Shown piece after piece: positions 20,165 to 29,560 of a stretch of DNA of 64,000 nucleotides (positions are counted from its first letter, which is position 1; the number at the start of each line of letters is the position of its first letter). This DNA comes from an uncultured Paracoccaceae bacterium (GTDB lineage Bacteria > Pseudomonadota > Alphaproteobacteria > Rhizobiales > Rhizobiaceae), in contig CALMYO010000018.1 of the NCBI GenBank assembly GCA_937873685.1, forward strand, positions 1 through 64,000. The letters are read 5' to 3'. The notes below the pieces were generated by a model, which worked only from the letters and a program-made list of their open reading frames with translations, made no database searches and was not told the origin of the DNA. Both the position numbers and the translations under genes were made by a program.

Positions 20165-21097
20165 ATGACGACGCAGCAAAAACACGTGGCCGTGCTGATG
20201 GGCGGCTTTTCCTCAGAGAGGCCGGTCAGCCTGTCGTCGGGCAACGCCTGCGCCGATGCGCTGGAGGCGGAAGGCTACCGCGTGACGCGAGTCGATGTCA
20301 GTCACAACGTCGCAACTGTGCTTGACGAATTGAAGCCGGATGTCGCCTTCAATGCTCTGCACGGCCCGTTCGGCGAGGACGGCGCGATTCAGGGCGTTCT
20401 GGAATTCCTGCAAATCCCCTATACGCATTCCGGCGTGCTGGCTTCGGCGCTCGCCATGGACAAGCAGAAGGCGAAGACCATCGTCAAGCTCGTTGGCGTC
20501 ACGGTCGCGGAAGCCAAGGTGATGAACCGCTTCGACTTCACCTCGGCACATCCGATGATTCCGCCCTATGTCGTCAAGCCGGTGGCGGAGGGATCGTCCT
20601 TCGGCGTGGTCATCGTCAAGGCCGACCAGCCGCATCCGCCACAGATCATCACCTCGGCGGAATGGAAATATGGCGACCGCGTCATGGTGGAGCGTTACAT
20701 CCATGGCCGCGAACTGACCTGCGCCGTGATGGGCGACGTCGCGCTCGGCGTTACCGAGATCATTCCGACCGGCCACCAGTTCTACGACTACGATGCGAAA
20801 TACGTCGCCGGCGGCTCAAAGCACGAATGTCCGGCAAAAATTTCACCGAAAATTTACCAAAAGATACAGACAATGGCCTTGAAGGCGCATCAAGCGATTG
20901 GCTGCCGGGGCGTGTCCCGATCCGACTTCCGCTATGACGACCGGTTCTCCGAGGATGGGGAACTGGTCTGGCTGGAAGTCAACACGCAACCCGGCATGAC
21001 GCCAACCTCGCTTGTGCCCGAGATTGCCGCCGAAGCGGGGCATACCTTCGGCGAATTGTTGCGGTGGATGGTCGAGGACGCATCGTGTTTGCGATGA
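20165..21097 (+). CDS. ddlB: D-alanine--D-alanine ligase B
   Basis: A 310-residue ATP-grasp ligase making the D-Ala-D-Ala dipeptide used by the MurF half. The N-terminal [17 protein letters not shown], the loop [29 protein letters not shown], and the C-terminal magnesium-site [18 protein letters not shown] are all typical. The ATG at 20165 has GAGGGGA upstream at proper spacing. It overlaps the ftsQ start by four bases if ftsQ starts at 21094. Confidence 0.95.
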   Translation: MTTQQKHVAVLMGGFSSERPVSLSSGNACADALEAEGYRVTRVDVSHNVATVLDELKPDVAFNALHGPFGEDGAIQGVLEFLQIPYTHSGVLASALAMDKQKAKTIVKLVGVTVAEAKVMNRFDFTSAHPMIPPYVVKPVAEGSSFGVVIVKADQPHPPQIITSAEWKYGDRVMVERYIHGRELTCAVMGDVALGVTEIIPTGHQFYDYDAKYVAGGSKHECPAKISPKIYQKIQTMALKAHQAIGCRGVSRSDFRYDDRFSEDGELVWLEVNTQPGMTPTSLVPEIAAEAGHTFGELLRWMVEDASCLR

Positions 21098-21996
21098 GGC
21101 GAAAAGGCAGGCTGGTGATACCCGGCGCAGCGGCGGCTTCGCAAGCCGCATCGCGCCTGTCGCGCCGTTCGCTGCGCTACGCCAGCCGGCTGGCGCGCGG
21201 CGATGTCGACATTCCGCGCCACGCCGGCGCGGTGTTGCTAGCTGCCTTCTTTGCCGCAACCGGCGTCTACGGCGCCTCGCTCGGCGGCCAGCTTGGCGGC
21301 GCCGTGAACGCCACGGCGTCGACGCTCGGCTTCGCCATCAACGAGGTGAACATCAAGGGAAACCGGCAGACATCGGAAATCGACCTGATCCAGCGTCTGG
21401 GCCTCGATGGCCATACCTCGATCGCCGGGCTCGATCCGGAAACCGCCCGCATCGCAATTCTCGATCTGCCCTGGGTGGCGTCGGCCTCCGTGCGCAAGGA
21501 CTGGCCGGGGTCGATCTCGGTCGAATTGACCGAGCACCAGCCCTTCGCGATCTGGCAGCAGGGCGACACGCTTTCGGTGATCGCTGCCGACGGCTCCGTC
21601 ATCGCGCCCTACGAGAGCGGCGAATTCGCGAGCCTGCCGCTGGTGATCGGCATCGGCGCAAACGCGGCGGCGAAGGAATTCGTCGCGGTGATGCGCCGTC
21701 ATCCGTATTTCTCGAAACAGGCGGACGCCTTCATCCGCGTCGGCAACCGGCGCTGGAATCTGCGGCTGATGAACGGGGTGACGCTGAAACTGCCGGAATC
21801 CGGACTTGATGCGGCGCTCGACAGGCTGGCGGCATGGGACATCGAGGAGCAGGTTCTTGAGCGCGACATCGTTGCGATCGACCTGCGGCTCGATGACCGG
21901 ATCACCGTGAAACTGACGGACGCAGCAGCCGAGCGGCGCGACGAGGCGCTCAAGCAGCGCGCAAAACTCCTGGCCAAGGCGGAGAAGCGGGTATGA
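21094..21996 (+). CDS. ftsQ: Cell division protein FtsQ
   Basis: A bitopic divisome protein of about 300 residues: a short basic cytoplasmic tail, one membrane segment (about 38-55, [20 protein letters not shown]), a periplasmic POTRA domain ([20 protein letters not shown] onwards) and the FtsQ domain ([20 protein letters not shown] to [14 protein letters not shown]). It links FtsA/ZipA-stage proteins to FtsL-FtsB. The start is uncertain: ATG 21094 gives an ATGA overlap with ddlB, while GTG 21085 adds three residues. It overlaps ftsA by four bases. Confidence 0.92.
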   Translation: MRRKGRLVIPGAAAASQAASRLSRRSLRYASRLARGDVDIPRHAGAVLLAAFFAATGVYGASLGGQLGGAVNATASTLGFAINEVNIKGNRQTSEIDLIQRLGLDGHTSIAGLDPETARIAILDLPWVASASVRKDWPGSISVELTEHQPFAIWQQGDTLSVIAADGSVIAPYESGEFASLPLVIGIGANAAAKEFVAVMRRHPYFSKQADAFIRVGNRRWNLRLMNGVTLKLPESGLDAALDRLAAWDIEEQVLERDIVAIDLRLDDRITVKLTDAAAERRDEALKQRAKLLAKAEKRV

Positions 21997-23312
21997 GGCT
22001 TCCAGGCAAGGGACTTGCGGGCGGCGCGCGCGCATCGGGCAAGCCTACCACGATCAGCGTACTCGACATCGGGTCCACCAAGGTGGTCTGCATGATCGCG
22101 AAGCTGTCGCCGACGGCCGATTCAGTTTTCCTGCATGGACGCACCCATCGCGCCGAGGTGATTGGGGTCGGGCACCAGCGCTCCTTCGGCGTCAAGTCCG
22201 GCCTGATCATCGATCTCGACGCGGCCGAACAGTCGATCCGCATGGCGGTAGATGCGGCGGAACGCATGGCCGGCATGACGGTCGACTCGCTCATCATCAG
22301 CGCCACGCCGGGAAGGCTGAAGAGCCAGATCTTCAAGGCAACGATCGAGCTTGGCGGCGAGGAAGTGAGCCAGCGCGATGTGGAGCGCGTGTTGCGCGCC
22401 GGTTTTGCCCAGGCCATGAAGGCCGAGCGGCAGGTCGTGCATGTGCTGCCCGTCTCCCATACTCTCGACGGCGAGCGCGGTGTGCGCGACCCCAAGGGTT
22501 TAGTCGGGGATCAGCTCGGCGTGACGATGCATGCGCTGACCGCCGACGCGGCGCCGCTGCGCAATATCGAGCTTTGCGTCAACCGTGCGCATCTTTCCGT
22601 CGAAAGCATGGTGGCGACGCCCTATGCGAGCGGACTGGCAGCGCTGGTGGAAGACGAGATGGAGATGGGCTGCGCCTGCATCGACATGGGCGGCGGCTCG
22701 ACCGCGATTTCGGTCTTTGCCGAAGGCCGCTTCATCCACGCGGATTCGGTCGCCGTCGGCGGGCACCATATCACGATGGACATCGCGCGCGGCCTGACGG
22801 TGCGGGTGGAGGACGCCGAGCGACTGAAGGTGATGCACGCCTCTGTCATTCCGGCCGCCGAGAACGACCATGATCTGGTGACCGTTCAGCCGCTGTCGCC
22901 CGACGAGGCGGAGATCCCGCAGCAGATTCCCCGCGCCGTGCTGAACCGTATCGTGCGCGCCCGCCAGGAAGAGACCCTCGAACTGATCCGCGACCGTCTC
23001 AATGCCTCCGGCCAGGGCGCCGTCGTTGGAAAGCGGGTTGTCCTGACAGGCGGCGCGGCGCAGCTGACCGGCCTTGGCGAATGCGCACGGCGCATCCTCG
23101 GCCGCAACGTGCGCGTTGGCCGGCCGCTCGGCGTCGCCGGATTGCCTGCCTCGGCCAAGGGGCCGGCCTTCGCCACCGCGATCGGGCTGATGATCTATCC
23201 GCAAGTGGCGGAAACGGAACGGCAGGCGCTGCGCCAGAGCGGCGGCTGGCGCATGACCGGTACGGGCGGACGCCTGCACCGTGTGGGGCAGTGGTTGCGT
23301 GACAGTTTTTGA
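21993..23312 (+). CDS. ftsA: Cell division protein FtsA
   Basis: A 439-residue actin-like ATPase that tethers FtsZ to the membrane. Phosphate loops VLDIGSTKVVCMI (about 23-35) and CACIDMGGGSTAISVF (about 225-240), and the adenosine motif VVLTGGAAQLTGL are present. The C-terminal end, RLHRVGQWLRDSF, is an amphipathic helix of the kind that binds membrane. The start overlaps ftsQ (ATGA). The 75-base gap to ftsZ contains a good ribosome site (AGAGGAAGC) but no clear promoter. Confidence 0.95.
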   Translation: MRLPGKGLAGGARASGKPTTISVLDIGSTKVVCMIAKLSPTADSVFLHGRTHRAEVIGVGHQRSFGVKSGLIIDLDAAEQSIRMAVDAAERMAGMTVDSLIISATPGRLKSQIFKATIELGGEEVSQRDVERVLRAGFAQAMKAERQVVHVLPVSHTLDGERGVRDPKGLVGDQLGVTMHALTADAAPLRNIELCVNRAHLSVESMVATPYASGLAALVEDEMEMGCACIDMGGGSTAISVFAEGRFIHADSVAVGGHHITMDIARGLTVRVEDAERLKVMHASVIPAAENDHDLVTVQPLSPDEAEIPQQIPRAVLNRIVRARQEETLELIRDRLNASGQGAVVGKRVVLTGGAAQLTGLGECARRILGRNVRVGRPLGVAGLPASAKGPAFATAIGLMIYPQVAETERQALRQSGGWRMTGTGGRLHRVGQWLRDSF

Positions 23313-23387
23313 CAATTGAGGGGTGGAAGCCCCTGAAATCCGTGGGTGTAACGGTGAATCACCCGGCCAAACCAGAGGAAGCATGCC

Positions 23388-25109
23388 ATGACCATCAACT
23401 TGAAGAAGCCGGACATCACCGAGCTCAAGCCACGGATCACCGTGTTCGGCGTCGGCGGCGGCGGCGGCAACGCGGTCAACAACATGATCAGCGCCGGCTT
23501 GCAGGGCGTCGATTTCGTTGTCGCCAACACTGATGCGCAAGCGCTCGCCACAAGCAAGGCGGAACGCATCATCCAGCTCGGACTCAACGTAACCGAAGGT
23601 CTCGGCGCCGGCTCGCAGCCCGATGTCGGGCGCGCGGCCGCCGAGGAGTGCCTCGACGAGATCATCGATCACCTGTCGGGAACGCACATGTGCTTCGTCA
23701 CCGCCGGCATGGGCGGCGGCACGGGTACGGGCGCTGCTCCCGTCGTGGCGCGCGCGGCGCGCGAAAAGGGCATTCTCACCGTTGGCGTCGTCACCAAGCC
23801 GTTCCATTTCGAGGGGCAGCGACGCATGCGCACCGCCGATTCCGGCATCGAGGACCTGCAGAAGTCGGTCGACACGCTGATTGTGATCCCGAACCAGAAC
23901 CTGTTTCGCATCGCCAACGACAAGACGACTTTCGCAGATGCTTTCGGCATGGCCGACCAGGTGCTTTACTCGGGCGTCGCCTGCATCACCGATCTGATGG
24001 TGAAGGAAGGTCTTATCAATCTCGATTTCGCCGATGTCCGCTCCGTGATGCGCGAGATGGGCAAGGCGATGATGGGAACCGGCGAAGCTTCCGGCGCCGG
24101 CCGCGCCATGGCGGCGGCGGAGGCGGCGATCGCCAACCCGCTGCTCGACGAGACCTCCATGAAGGGCGCGCGCGGGCTGCTGATCTCGATTACCGGCGGT
24201 CGCGACATGACGCTGTTTGAGGTGGATGAGGCGGCGACGCGCATTCGCGAGGAGGTCGATTCCGACGCCAACATCATTTTGGGCGCCACCTTCGATGAGT
24301 CGCTGGAAGGCATCTTCCGCGTCTCGGTCGTGGCGACCGGCATCGACAAGGCGGAAGGCATGATGGCTGCGCCGATCGAAGTGAAGGCTCAGGTCAAACC
24401 GCGTCCCGTCGCGCAGCAGATGACTGCTGCCCTGGCGCCGCAGGCGCGCTCCATCGAGGAAGCGCCGGCCCGTCCGGTCGCCGCAGACCCGGTGGCCGAT
24501 GCGATCGCTGCCGCCGAAATGGATCTGCCGGCCCTGCCGCGCATCGCCGCGGCGGCTTCCGACGAGACGTTCCGCCCGGCAAGCCGTCTGTTCCCGGCAA
24601 ACGAAGCACCGGCGCGCCCGACGCAGCCGCAACCCGCACCGGCGGCCGCGGAATCCCAGCGCCCGGCGCATCAGGCCCGTCCGGAGCCGGTTTGGGACGA
24701 TGTTACCGCCGAGACTCGCCAGCCGGTGCGGCCCGCGCCGCAACCTGCTTACGTGGATGCCCGCGAGACGCCGCGAATGCCGCGGGTTGAGGATTTCCCG
24801 CCGTCCGTCCAGGCCGAAATCCACGGCCGCGCGGCCGATCACGCCGGTGACGAGCGGGGCCCGCTTGGCCTGCTGAAGCGCCTAACCACGGGCTTGACGC
24901 GCAAGGAAGAAGATGAGGCCCAACGCGTCCGTCCGGCCCAGACGACGCCGCTTGCCGATACCCGTCGGGCGGCGCCATCGGACGCTTCGCTCTATGCGCC
25001 GCGCCGCGGCCAACTCGACGATCAGGGCCGCCAGCAAGCGCGAATCACGCCGGCAAACGAGGACGATCAGCTCGAAATTCCGGCGTTTCTGCGTCGGCAA
25101 GCCAACTGA
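23388..25109 (+). CDS. ftsZ: Cell division GTPase FtsZ
   Basis: This 573-residue tubulin homologue forms the Z ring. The GTPase domain (about 1-320) has [13 protein letters not shown] and the tubulin signature [11 protein letters not shown] (about 108-118). A long proline- and alanine-rich linker (about 335-555) is typical of alphaproteobacteria, and the conserved C-terminal peptide [13 protein letters not shown] binds FtsA. The frame is intact. A hairpin follows the stop codon, so transcription probably ends or weakens before lpxC. Confidence 0.97.
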   Translation: MTINLKKPDITELKPRITVFGVGGGGGNAVNNMISAGLQGVDFVVANTDAQALATSKAERIIQLGLNVTEGLGAGSQPDVGRAAAEECLDEIIDHLSGTHMCFVTAGMGGGTGTGAAPVVARAAREKGILTVGVVTKPFHFEGQRRMRTADSGIEDLQKSVDTLIVIPNQNLFRIANDKTTFADAFGMADQVLYSGVACITDLMVKEGLINLDFADVRSVMREMGKAMMGTGEASGAGRAMAAAEAAIANPLLDETSMKGARGLLISITGGRDMTLFEVDEAATRIREEVDSDANIILGATFDESLEGIFRVSVVATGIDKAEGMMAAPIEVKAQVKPRPVAQQMTAALAPQARSIEEAPARPVAADPVADAIAAAEMDLPALPRIAAAASDETFRPASRLFPANEAPARPTQPQPAPAAAESQRPAHQARPEPVWDDVTAETRQPVRPAPQPAYVDARETPRMPRVEDFPPSVQAEIHGRAADHAGDERGPLGLLKRLTTGLTRKEEDEAQRVRPAQTTPLADTRRAAPSDASLYAPRRGQLDDQGRQQARITPANEDDQLEIPAFLRRQAN

Positions 25110-25136
25110 CGCTGAAAAACCTGTGTAACATTATGT

Positions 25137-25171
25137 GCCGGGGCGCGCAGGCGTCCCGGCAATACATTTTT
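25137..25171 (+). terminator. Terminator-like hairpin after ftsZ
   Basis: GCCGGGGCGC (25137-25146) pairs with GCGTCCCGGC (25151-25160) over ten base pairs with one G-U pair and a four-base GCAG loop. A T-run begins seven bases later (TTTTT at 25167-25171). This fits a rho-independent terminator, slightly loose in spacing, at the end of the dcw operon. Confidence 0.65.
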
Positions 25172-25184
25172 AACCCATTGATAA
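25170..25184. promoter_or_regulatory. CtrA-like site before lpxC
   Basis: TTAACCCATTGATAA matches the CtrA consensus TTAA-N7-TTAA with one mismatch in the second half (ATAA). It lies in an AT-rich stretch, unusual for this window, about 200 bases before lpxC. CtrA is the cell-cycle regulator of alphaproteobacteria. This is a motif match only. Nothing else in 25185-25380 looks like a gene. Confidence 0.35.
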
Positions 25185-25380
25185 TTATGATATAAAATCA
25201 ACTTCGCGGAGCCTGTCTGCGTAACATTGAGTAAGAAAGCGTGATTTGGCCATCCCGGATGGCGCGTCTATCTTCCGTCGCCGTGAGGGGGGCGCGGGAC
25301 ATGTGTAACGCGCAATGTTGTGGGTCAGATATCGGGATCGAAACGCCGAAGAGCGGGCGACCTGTTTGCGAGTGGGGCTA

Positions 25381-26334
25381 ATGGGGACAAATCTGCTAGG
25401 CTACCAGACGACGTTAGCCCATCGCGTGGACATGTCGGGGGTCGGCGTCCACAGCGGCGAACACGTATCCATTGCGCTGCTTCCCGCCGAGCCGAATACA
25501 GGCATCTGTTTCCGCAAGCTCAACCTCGACGGCAATGGCGTCGAGTTTCGCGCGCGTGTTTCGGAGATCGGCGCCACCGACCTCTGCACGATGCTGGGCG
25601 ATCCCCATGGCGAACATGTCGCGACCGTCGAGCATCTGATGGCGGCCTTCTGGGCGCTCGGCCTCGACAATGTCGTCGTTGAGATCGATGGGCGCGAAGT
25701 GCCGGTAATGGATGGTTCGTCGCGCGTTTTCATTGAAGCTGTCGACGAGGTCGGCCTGTCGATCCAGGCGGTGAAGCGCCGCTATATCCGTGTCACGCGC
25801 CCGGTGCGTATCGAGATGGGCGGCTCTTGGGCCGAGTTCCGGCCCTATGAGGGTACGCGTTTCGAGGTGGCGATCGACTTCGACTGCCCGCTGATCGGTC
25901 GGCAGGATTTTCGCAGCGATCTGGATGGCGCAACGTTCCGCCGCGAGCTCTCTCGCGCACGCACCTTCGGCTTCATGAAGGATGTCGAGCGGCTCTGGGC
26001 TTCGGGCCACGCGCTCGGGTCGTCGCTGGAAAACTCGGTGGTGATCGGCGATGACAACAGCGTGATCAACCCGGAGGGCTTGCGTTTCCGCGACGAGTTC
26101 GTGCGCCACAAGGCGCTGGATGCTGTCGGCGACCTGGCGCTTGCCGGCGCGCAATTTATCGGCTGTTTCGCATCCTATCGCGGCGGGCACCGCCTGAATG
26201 CGGCGGCGCTGAAGGCGCTGTTGTCCGACCGCACAGCCTATGAAATCGTGGAGGCGCGCGACGCTCGCCGCCGCGCCCGCTCTGCCGAGTTGATCGCCGT
26301 CAATGCGCCGGCCTACAGCCCTTGGATGCTTTGA
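25381..26334 (+). CDS. lpxC: UDP-3-O-acyl-N-acetylglucosamine deacetylase
   Basis: This 317-residue zinc enzyme carries out the committed step of lipid A synthesis. Zinc ligands lie in TVEHLMAAFW (first histidine) and in HKALDAVGDLAL (histidine and aspartate). The N-terminal LLGYQTTLAHRVDMSGVGVHSGE is typical. The ATG at 25381 is chosen because it matches the family start; an upstream extension of 22 residues to 25315 shows no similarity. A divisome-to-envelope gene order ftsZ-lpxC-bamD is common in Rhizobiales. Confidence 0.95.
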   Translation: MGTNLLGYQTTLAHRVDMSGVGVHSGEHVSIALLPAEPNTGICFRKLNLDGNGVEFRARVSEIGATDLCTMLGDPHGEHVATVEHLMAAFWALGLDNVVVEIDGREVPVMDGSSRVFIEAVDEVGLSIQAVKRRYIRVTRPVRIEMGGSWAEFRPYEGTRFEVAIDFDCPLIGRQDFRSDLDGATFRRELSRARTFGFMKDVERLWASGHALGSSLENSVVIGDDNSVINPEGLRFRDEFVRHKALDAVGDLALAGAQFIGCFASYRGGHRLNAAALKALLSDRTAYEIVEARDARRRARSAELIAVNAPAYSPWML

Positions 26335-26419
26335 ATAACTGCTGGTGAATGGCTCGTCTCGCCGCCACAAAAAAGCGCGATTGGGGCTGCATGGCGTTGC
26401 CGGCAACGCGTGGGTTGGG

Positions 26420-26434
26420 TTAAGGAAACCTTAA
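26420..26434. promoter_or_regulatory. CtrA-type site before bamD
   Basis: TTAAGGAAACCTTAA is a perfect TTAA-N7-TTAA; on the minus strand it continues as TTAAC, the fuller CtrA consensus. It also sits in the palindrome GGTTAAGGAAACCTTAAACC. The site lies 80 bases before the bamD start, in a 179-base gap after lpxC that shows no gene. Confidence 0.55.
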
Positions 26435-26513
26435 ACCGAAACGCCTACAAGATTGGCGTTGCGACGGTCGCGACAGGTTTGCGGCTGCAACATCACCGGG
26501 CACGGGCGAATAC

Positions 26514-27362
26514 ATGAAAGACGGATCGATTGGCCGCTTCGGCCTGAACCTGCTAGCCGCCCTCGGTCTTGCACTGGTCGTTGCGGGATGTTCGGCCAAG
26601 GATGATGTCGATTTGTCCGCCTATGTCGACACGATCGAGCCGGCGGACACGTTGTACAATCAGGGTCTCGCCAATCTGAACGCCGGACGGCTGAAGGAAG
26701 CCAGCGCCAAGTTCGATTCAGTGACGCGCCAGCACCCCTATTCGGAATTCTCGCGCAAGTCGATGGTGATGGGCGCGTTCACGCTTTACCGCCAGGGCCG
26801 CTACGACGAGGCGGTCAACGCCGGCAAACGCTATGTTTCGCTTTATCCGTCGAGCGAGGAAGCGGCCTATGCGCAGTACATCGTCGGGCTGGCCTATTTC
26901 CGGCAGGTGCCGGATGTGACGCGCGACCAGCGCGATACCCAACTCGCGATTCAGGCGATGCAGGACGTCGTCGACCGCTATCCGGAGTCGGAGTATGTGG
27001 AGGATGCGGAATCGAAAATCCGTTTTGCCCGCGACCAGTTGGCCGGAAAGGAGATGCAGGTCGGACGCTATTATCTGGAGCGTCGCGAATACATCGCCGC
27101 GATCAACCGCTTCCGCAATGTGGTGGAGCAGTTTTCCAACACCCGCCATGTCGAAGAGGCGCTGGCGCGGTTGACGGAGTCCTACTACGCCATGGGTCTG
27201 GCGAACGAGGCGCAGGCCGCCGCCGCCGTGCTCGGCCACAACTTCCCGGATTCGCCATGGTATCGCGATTCCTACAAGCTGTTGCAGTCGAAAGGCTTGT
27301 CACCGCGCGAGAATTCCGGCTCGTGGCTGGCCCGCGTCACCGGTATCGGTCGCCGGACCTGA
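26514..27362 (+). CDS. bamD: Outer membrane assembly lipoprotein BamD
   Basis: A 282-residue lipoprotein of the BAM complex that inserts beta-barrel proteins into the outer membrane. The signal peptide ends in a lipobox, VVAGC (about 23-27), for lipid attachment at the cysteine. Tetratricopeptide-like helical repeats follow ([60 protein letters not shown]). It starts at 26514 and is followed by recN after 22 bases. Confidence 0.93.
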   Translation: MKDGSIGRFGLNLLAALGLALVVAGCSAKDDVDLSAYVDTIEPADTLYNQGLANLNAGRLKEASAKFDSVTRQHPYSEFSRKSMVMGAFTLYRQGRYDEAVNAGKRYVSLYPSSEEAAYAQYIVGLAYFRQVPDVTRDQRDTQLAIQAMQDVVDRYPESEYVEDAESKIRFARDQLAGKEMQVGRYYLERREYIAAINRFRNVVEQFSNTRHVEEALARLTESYYAMGLANEAQAAAAVLGHNFPDSPWYRDSYKLLQSKGLSPRENSGSWLARVTGIGRRT

Positions 27363-27384
27363 CGCCGCCCGACAGGACAACTCC

Positions 27385-29073
27385 ATGCTGATCCAGCTGT
27401 CGATCCGCGACATTGTGCTGATCGAGCGGCTGGATATAGGCTTTCGCGAAGGGCTTTCGGTGCTGACCGGTGAAACCGGCGCCGGCAAGTCCATCCTGCT
27501 CGACGCGCTGTCGCTGGCGCTTGGCGGGCGCGGCGACGCGGGGTTGGTGCGCCATGGCGTGACCCAGGGCCAGGTAATGGCTGTGTTCGATGTTGCGGCC
27601 AGTCATCCGGCGCGCGCGCTTCTCACCCAGAACGGTGTCGATGACGATGGCGACATCATCCTTCGCCGCACCCAGAGCGCAGATGGGCGCACCCGCGTGT
27701 TCATCAACGACCAGCCGGCGAGTGCGGCGCTTATGCGCGAGGTCGGACGGCTTCTGGTGGAAATCCACGGCCAGCATGATGACCGCGCGCTGATCGACGC
27801 CGAAATGCACCGGGCGCTGCTCGACGCCCATGGCGGGTTGACCAACGAGGCGGCGCATGTGCGCGAGCTGCATGCGACCCGGCGCGGCGCCGAGCGGGCG
27901 CTTGGCGCCCCTCGCGCCCGGGGGGAAGCGGCGGCGCGCGAGGCCGATTTCTTGCGGGCGGCGGTCGACGAATTGTCGCGACTCAACCCCATGCCCGGCG
28001 AGGAGGAAAATCTGGCGGATAAGCGGACGCGCATGATGCGCTCCGAGAAGATCGCCGCCGACATCACAGAAGCCAATGAAATCCTCAATGGGTCCGGCTC
28101 GCCGACGCCGTCTGTCTCCGGCCTGCTGCGCCGGCTGGAGCGCAAGGCTGCCGAATTGCCCGGCCTGCTCGACGATACGGTGGCGGCCTTGTCGGCAGCG
28201 GTGCACGGCCTTGCCGATGCGTCGAGCGCAATCGAGCGGGCGATGCATGCGATCGAGTTCGATCCACGGGAACTGGAGCGCACGGAGGAGCGTCTGTTCG
28301 CCTTGCGCGCCGCCGCGCGCAAGTTCAGCGTTGCAGTCGATGATCTCGCCGCTCTGGCGGTAACGCAGGCCGACGACCTCGCCGAACTCGACGCGGGCGA
28401 GGCGCGGCTGGCCGCGCTGGAGGCGGAAGCAAGAGCGTCCGCGCAGGCCTATGACCGGGCTGCGGCGGCGCTGTCAGAGCATCGCACCCATGCTGCTGCG
28501 TCGCTCCAGTCGGCGGTGATGGCCGAACTGCCGGCGCTGAAACTGGAACGCGCCGCGTTCTTCGCACATATTGAAACGGATGGGGAGGATCGGCGGCCCG
28601 AAGGCATCGACCGCGTCGAGTTCTGGGTGCGCACCAACCCCGGCAGTCGGCCGGGGCCTATGATGAAGGTGGCGTCAGGCGGCGAGCTGTCGCGCTTCCT
28701 GCTGGCCCTGAAGGTGGTGCTCGCCGAAAAGACCTCGGCGCCGACGCTGGTGTTCGACGAGATCGACACCGGGGTCGGTGGCGCCGTAGCCGACGCGATC
28801 GGCGCGCGTTTGAAGCGGCTTTCGGGCAACGTTCAGGTGCTTTCCGTCACCCACGCGCCGCAGGTGGCGGCGCGCGCCGACACGCATTTCCTTATCGCCA
28901 AGAATGCGCGCTCGGAGGCTGAAACCTCGGGCGAGGACGCCATCGTTGTCACCACGGTTGCTGAAATGGATGTTTCGGCGCGCCGCGAGGAAATCGCGCG
29001 CATGCTCGCCGGCGCGACGATAACTGAGGAGGCGCGCGCTGCGGCGGGACGGCTGCTGGCAGGGGCGGGGTGA
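27385..29073 (+). CDS. recN: DNA repair protein RecN
   Basis: This 562-residue SMC-like ATPase acts in double-strand break repair. The N-terminal Walker A GETGAGKSILLDALSLALGG is near residue 30, two coiled-coil arms (about 150-230 and 270-380) flank the middle, and the C-terminal half has the signature VASGGELSRFLLALK and Walker B TLVFDEIDTGVGG. The length is usual. In many Rhizobiales ligA follows recN; here about 30 kb separate them. Confidence 0.94.
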   Translation: MLIQLSIRDIVLIERLDIGFREGLSVLTGETGAGKSILLDALSLALGGRGDAGLVRHGVTQGQVMAVFDVAASHPARALLTQNGVDDDGDIILRRTQSADGRTRVFINDQPASAALMREVGRLLVEIHGQHDDRALIDAEMHRALLDAHGGLTNEAAHVRELHATRRGAERALGAPRARGEAAAREADFLRAAVDELSRLNPMPGEEENLADKRTRMMRSEKIAADITEANEILNGSGSPTPSVSGLLRRLERKAAELPGLLDDTVAALSAAVHGLADASSAIERAMHAIEFDPRELERTEERLFALRAAARKFSVAVDDLAALAVTQADDLAELDAGEARLAALEAEARASAQAYDRAAAALSEHRTHAAASLQSAVMAELPALKLERAAFFAHIETDGEDRRPEGIDRVEFWVRTNPGSRPGPMMKVASGGELSRFLLALKVVLAEKTSAPTLVFDEIDTGVGGAVADAIGARLKRLSGNVQVLSVTHAPQVAARADTHFLIAKNARSEAETSGEDAIVVTTVAEMDVSARREEIARMLAGATITEEARAAAGRLLAGAG

Positions 29074-29128
29074 CGGAGTAGCGAGCAGGGAGTGGCGAAT
29101 AGCGTGTAGTGATTGGCGGATAGCGACT
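29074..29128. repeat. Heptamer array, left arm
   Basis: After the recN stop the sequence is built of 7-base units of the form GAGTAGC, GAGCAGG, GAGTGGC, GAATAGC, GTGTAGT, GATTGGC, GGATAGC. Units in the opposite sense (ACTCGCT, ACTCACT) occur at 29517-29560, so the two arms could pair. The MITE copy lies between them. The remaining bases 29405-29516 show no gene. Confidence 0.65.
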
Positions 29129-29404
29129 AGAGTGTCGGGCGAATACGTGGGGCCAACTTGAATCGATGAACCGCAACGCGGGGGACCTTCCCTCCCCCTT
29201 GTCGGGAGGGTGTCGGCGAAGCCGACGGGTGGGGGTATGGCCGTGTCAACAAACCAATGAATTTCCATCAGTTTATTCGCGCGTGCTGCGACGGCCCTCA
29301 CCCCCACCCCGGCGCTGCGCGCCGACCCTCCCCTCAAGGGGGAGGGAAAGTCCCCGTGTTGCAGCACATCCCGAAACCGCTCGAACCTTTTCGCCCGATA
29401 CTCT
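29129..29404. mobile_element. MITE-like palindromic element, copy 2
   Basis: A 276-bp element bounded by AGAGTGTCGGGCGAA and TTCGCCCGATACTCT, which are inverted repeats with one mismatch over 15 bases. Inside, CCTCCCCCTTGTCGGGAGGG near 29191 and GACCCTCCCCTCAAGGGGGA near 29325 are arms of one large hairpin. It is the shorter of two copies in the window; the other is at 1363-1704. No coding capacity is evident. It lies within a heptamer repeat region after recN. Confidence 0.78.
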
Positions 29405-29516
29405 GGCGAAATTGGAGGTAGACATAGCGAGAAAGGCGTGATGCCTTATCTTTGCCTTTGCGATCTAGCTTCCGACCAAATATCAATTCGACATCAGATC
29501 GCTTCTGTTTTTCAAC

Positions 29517-29560
29517 TCGCTACTCGCTACTCACTCTTCACTACTCACTCTCTTCTCTCG
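29517..29560. repeat. Heptamer array, right arm
   Basis: Seven-base units ACTCGCT, ACTCGCT, ACTCACT, CTTCACT, ACTCACT, CTCTTCT run up to the end of the gluconolactonase-like gene, whose stop lies in the array. They are the reverse complement type of the units at 29074-29128. Placed between convergent genes, the pair may act as a two-way terminator. Confidence 0.6.

Noticed and set aside
22500-24842. Very long open frame antisense to ftsA-ftsZ (and similar ones opposite most genes)
   Set aside because: High-GC codon bias leaves stop-free antisense frames; the protein is arginine- and histidine-rich with no family pattern, while the + strand codes for ftsA and ftsZ.
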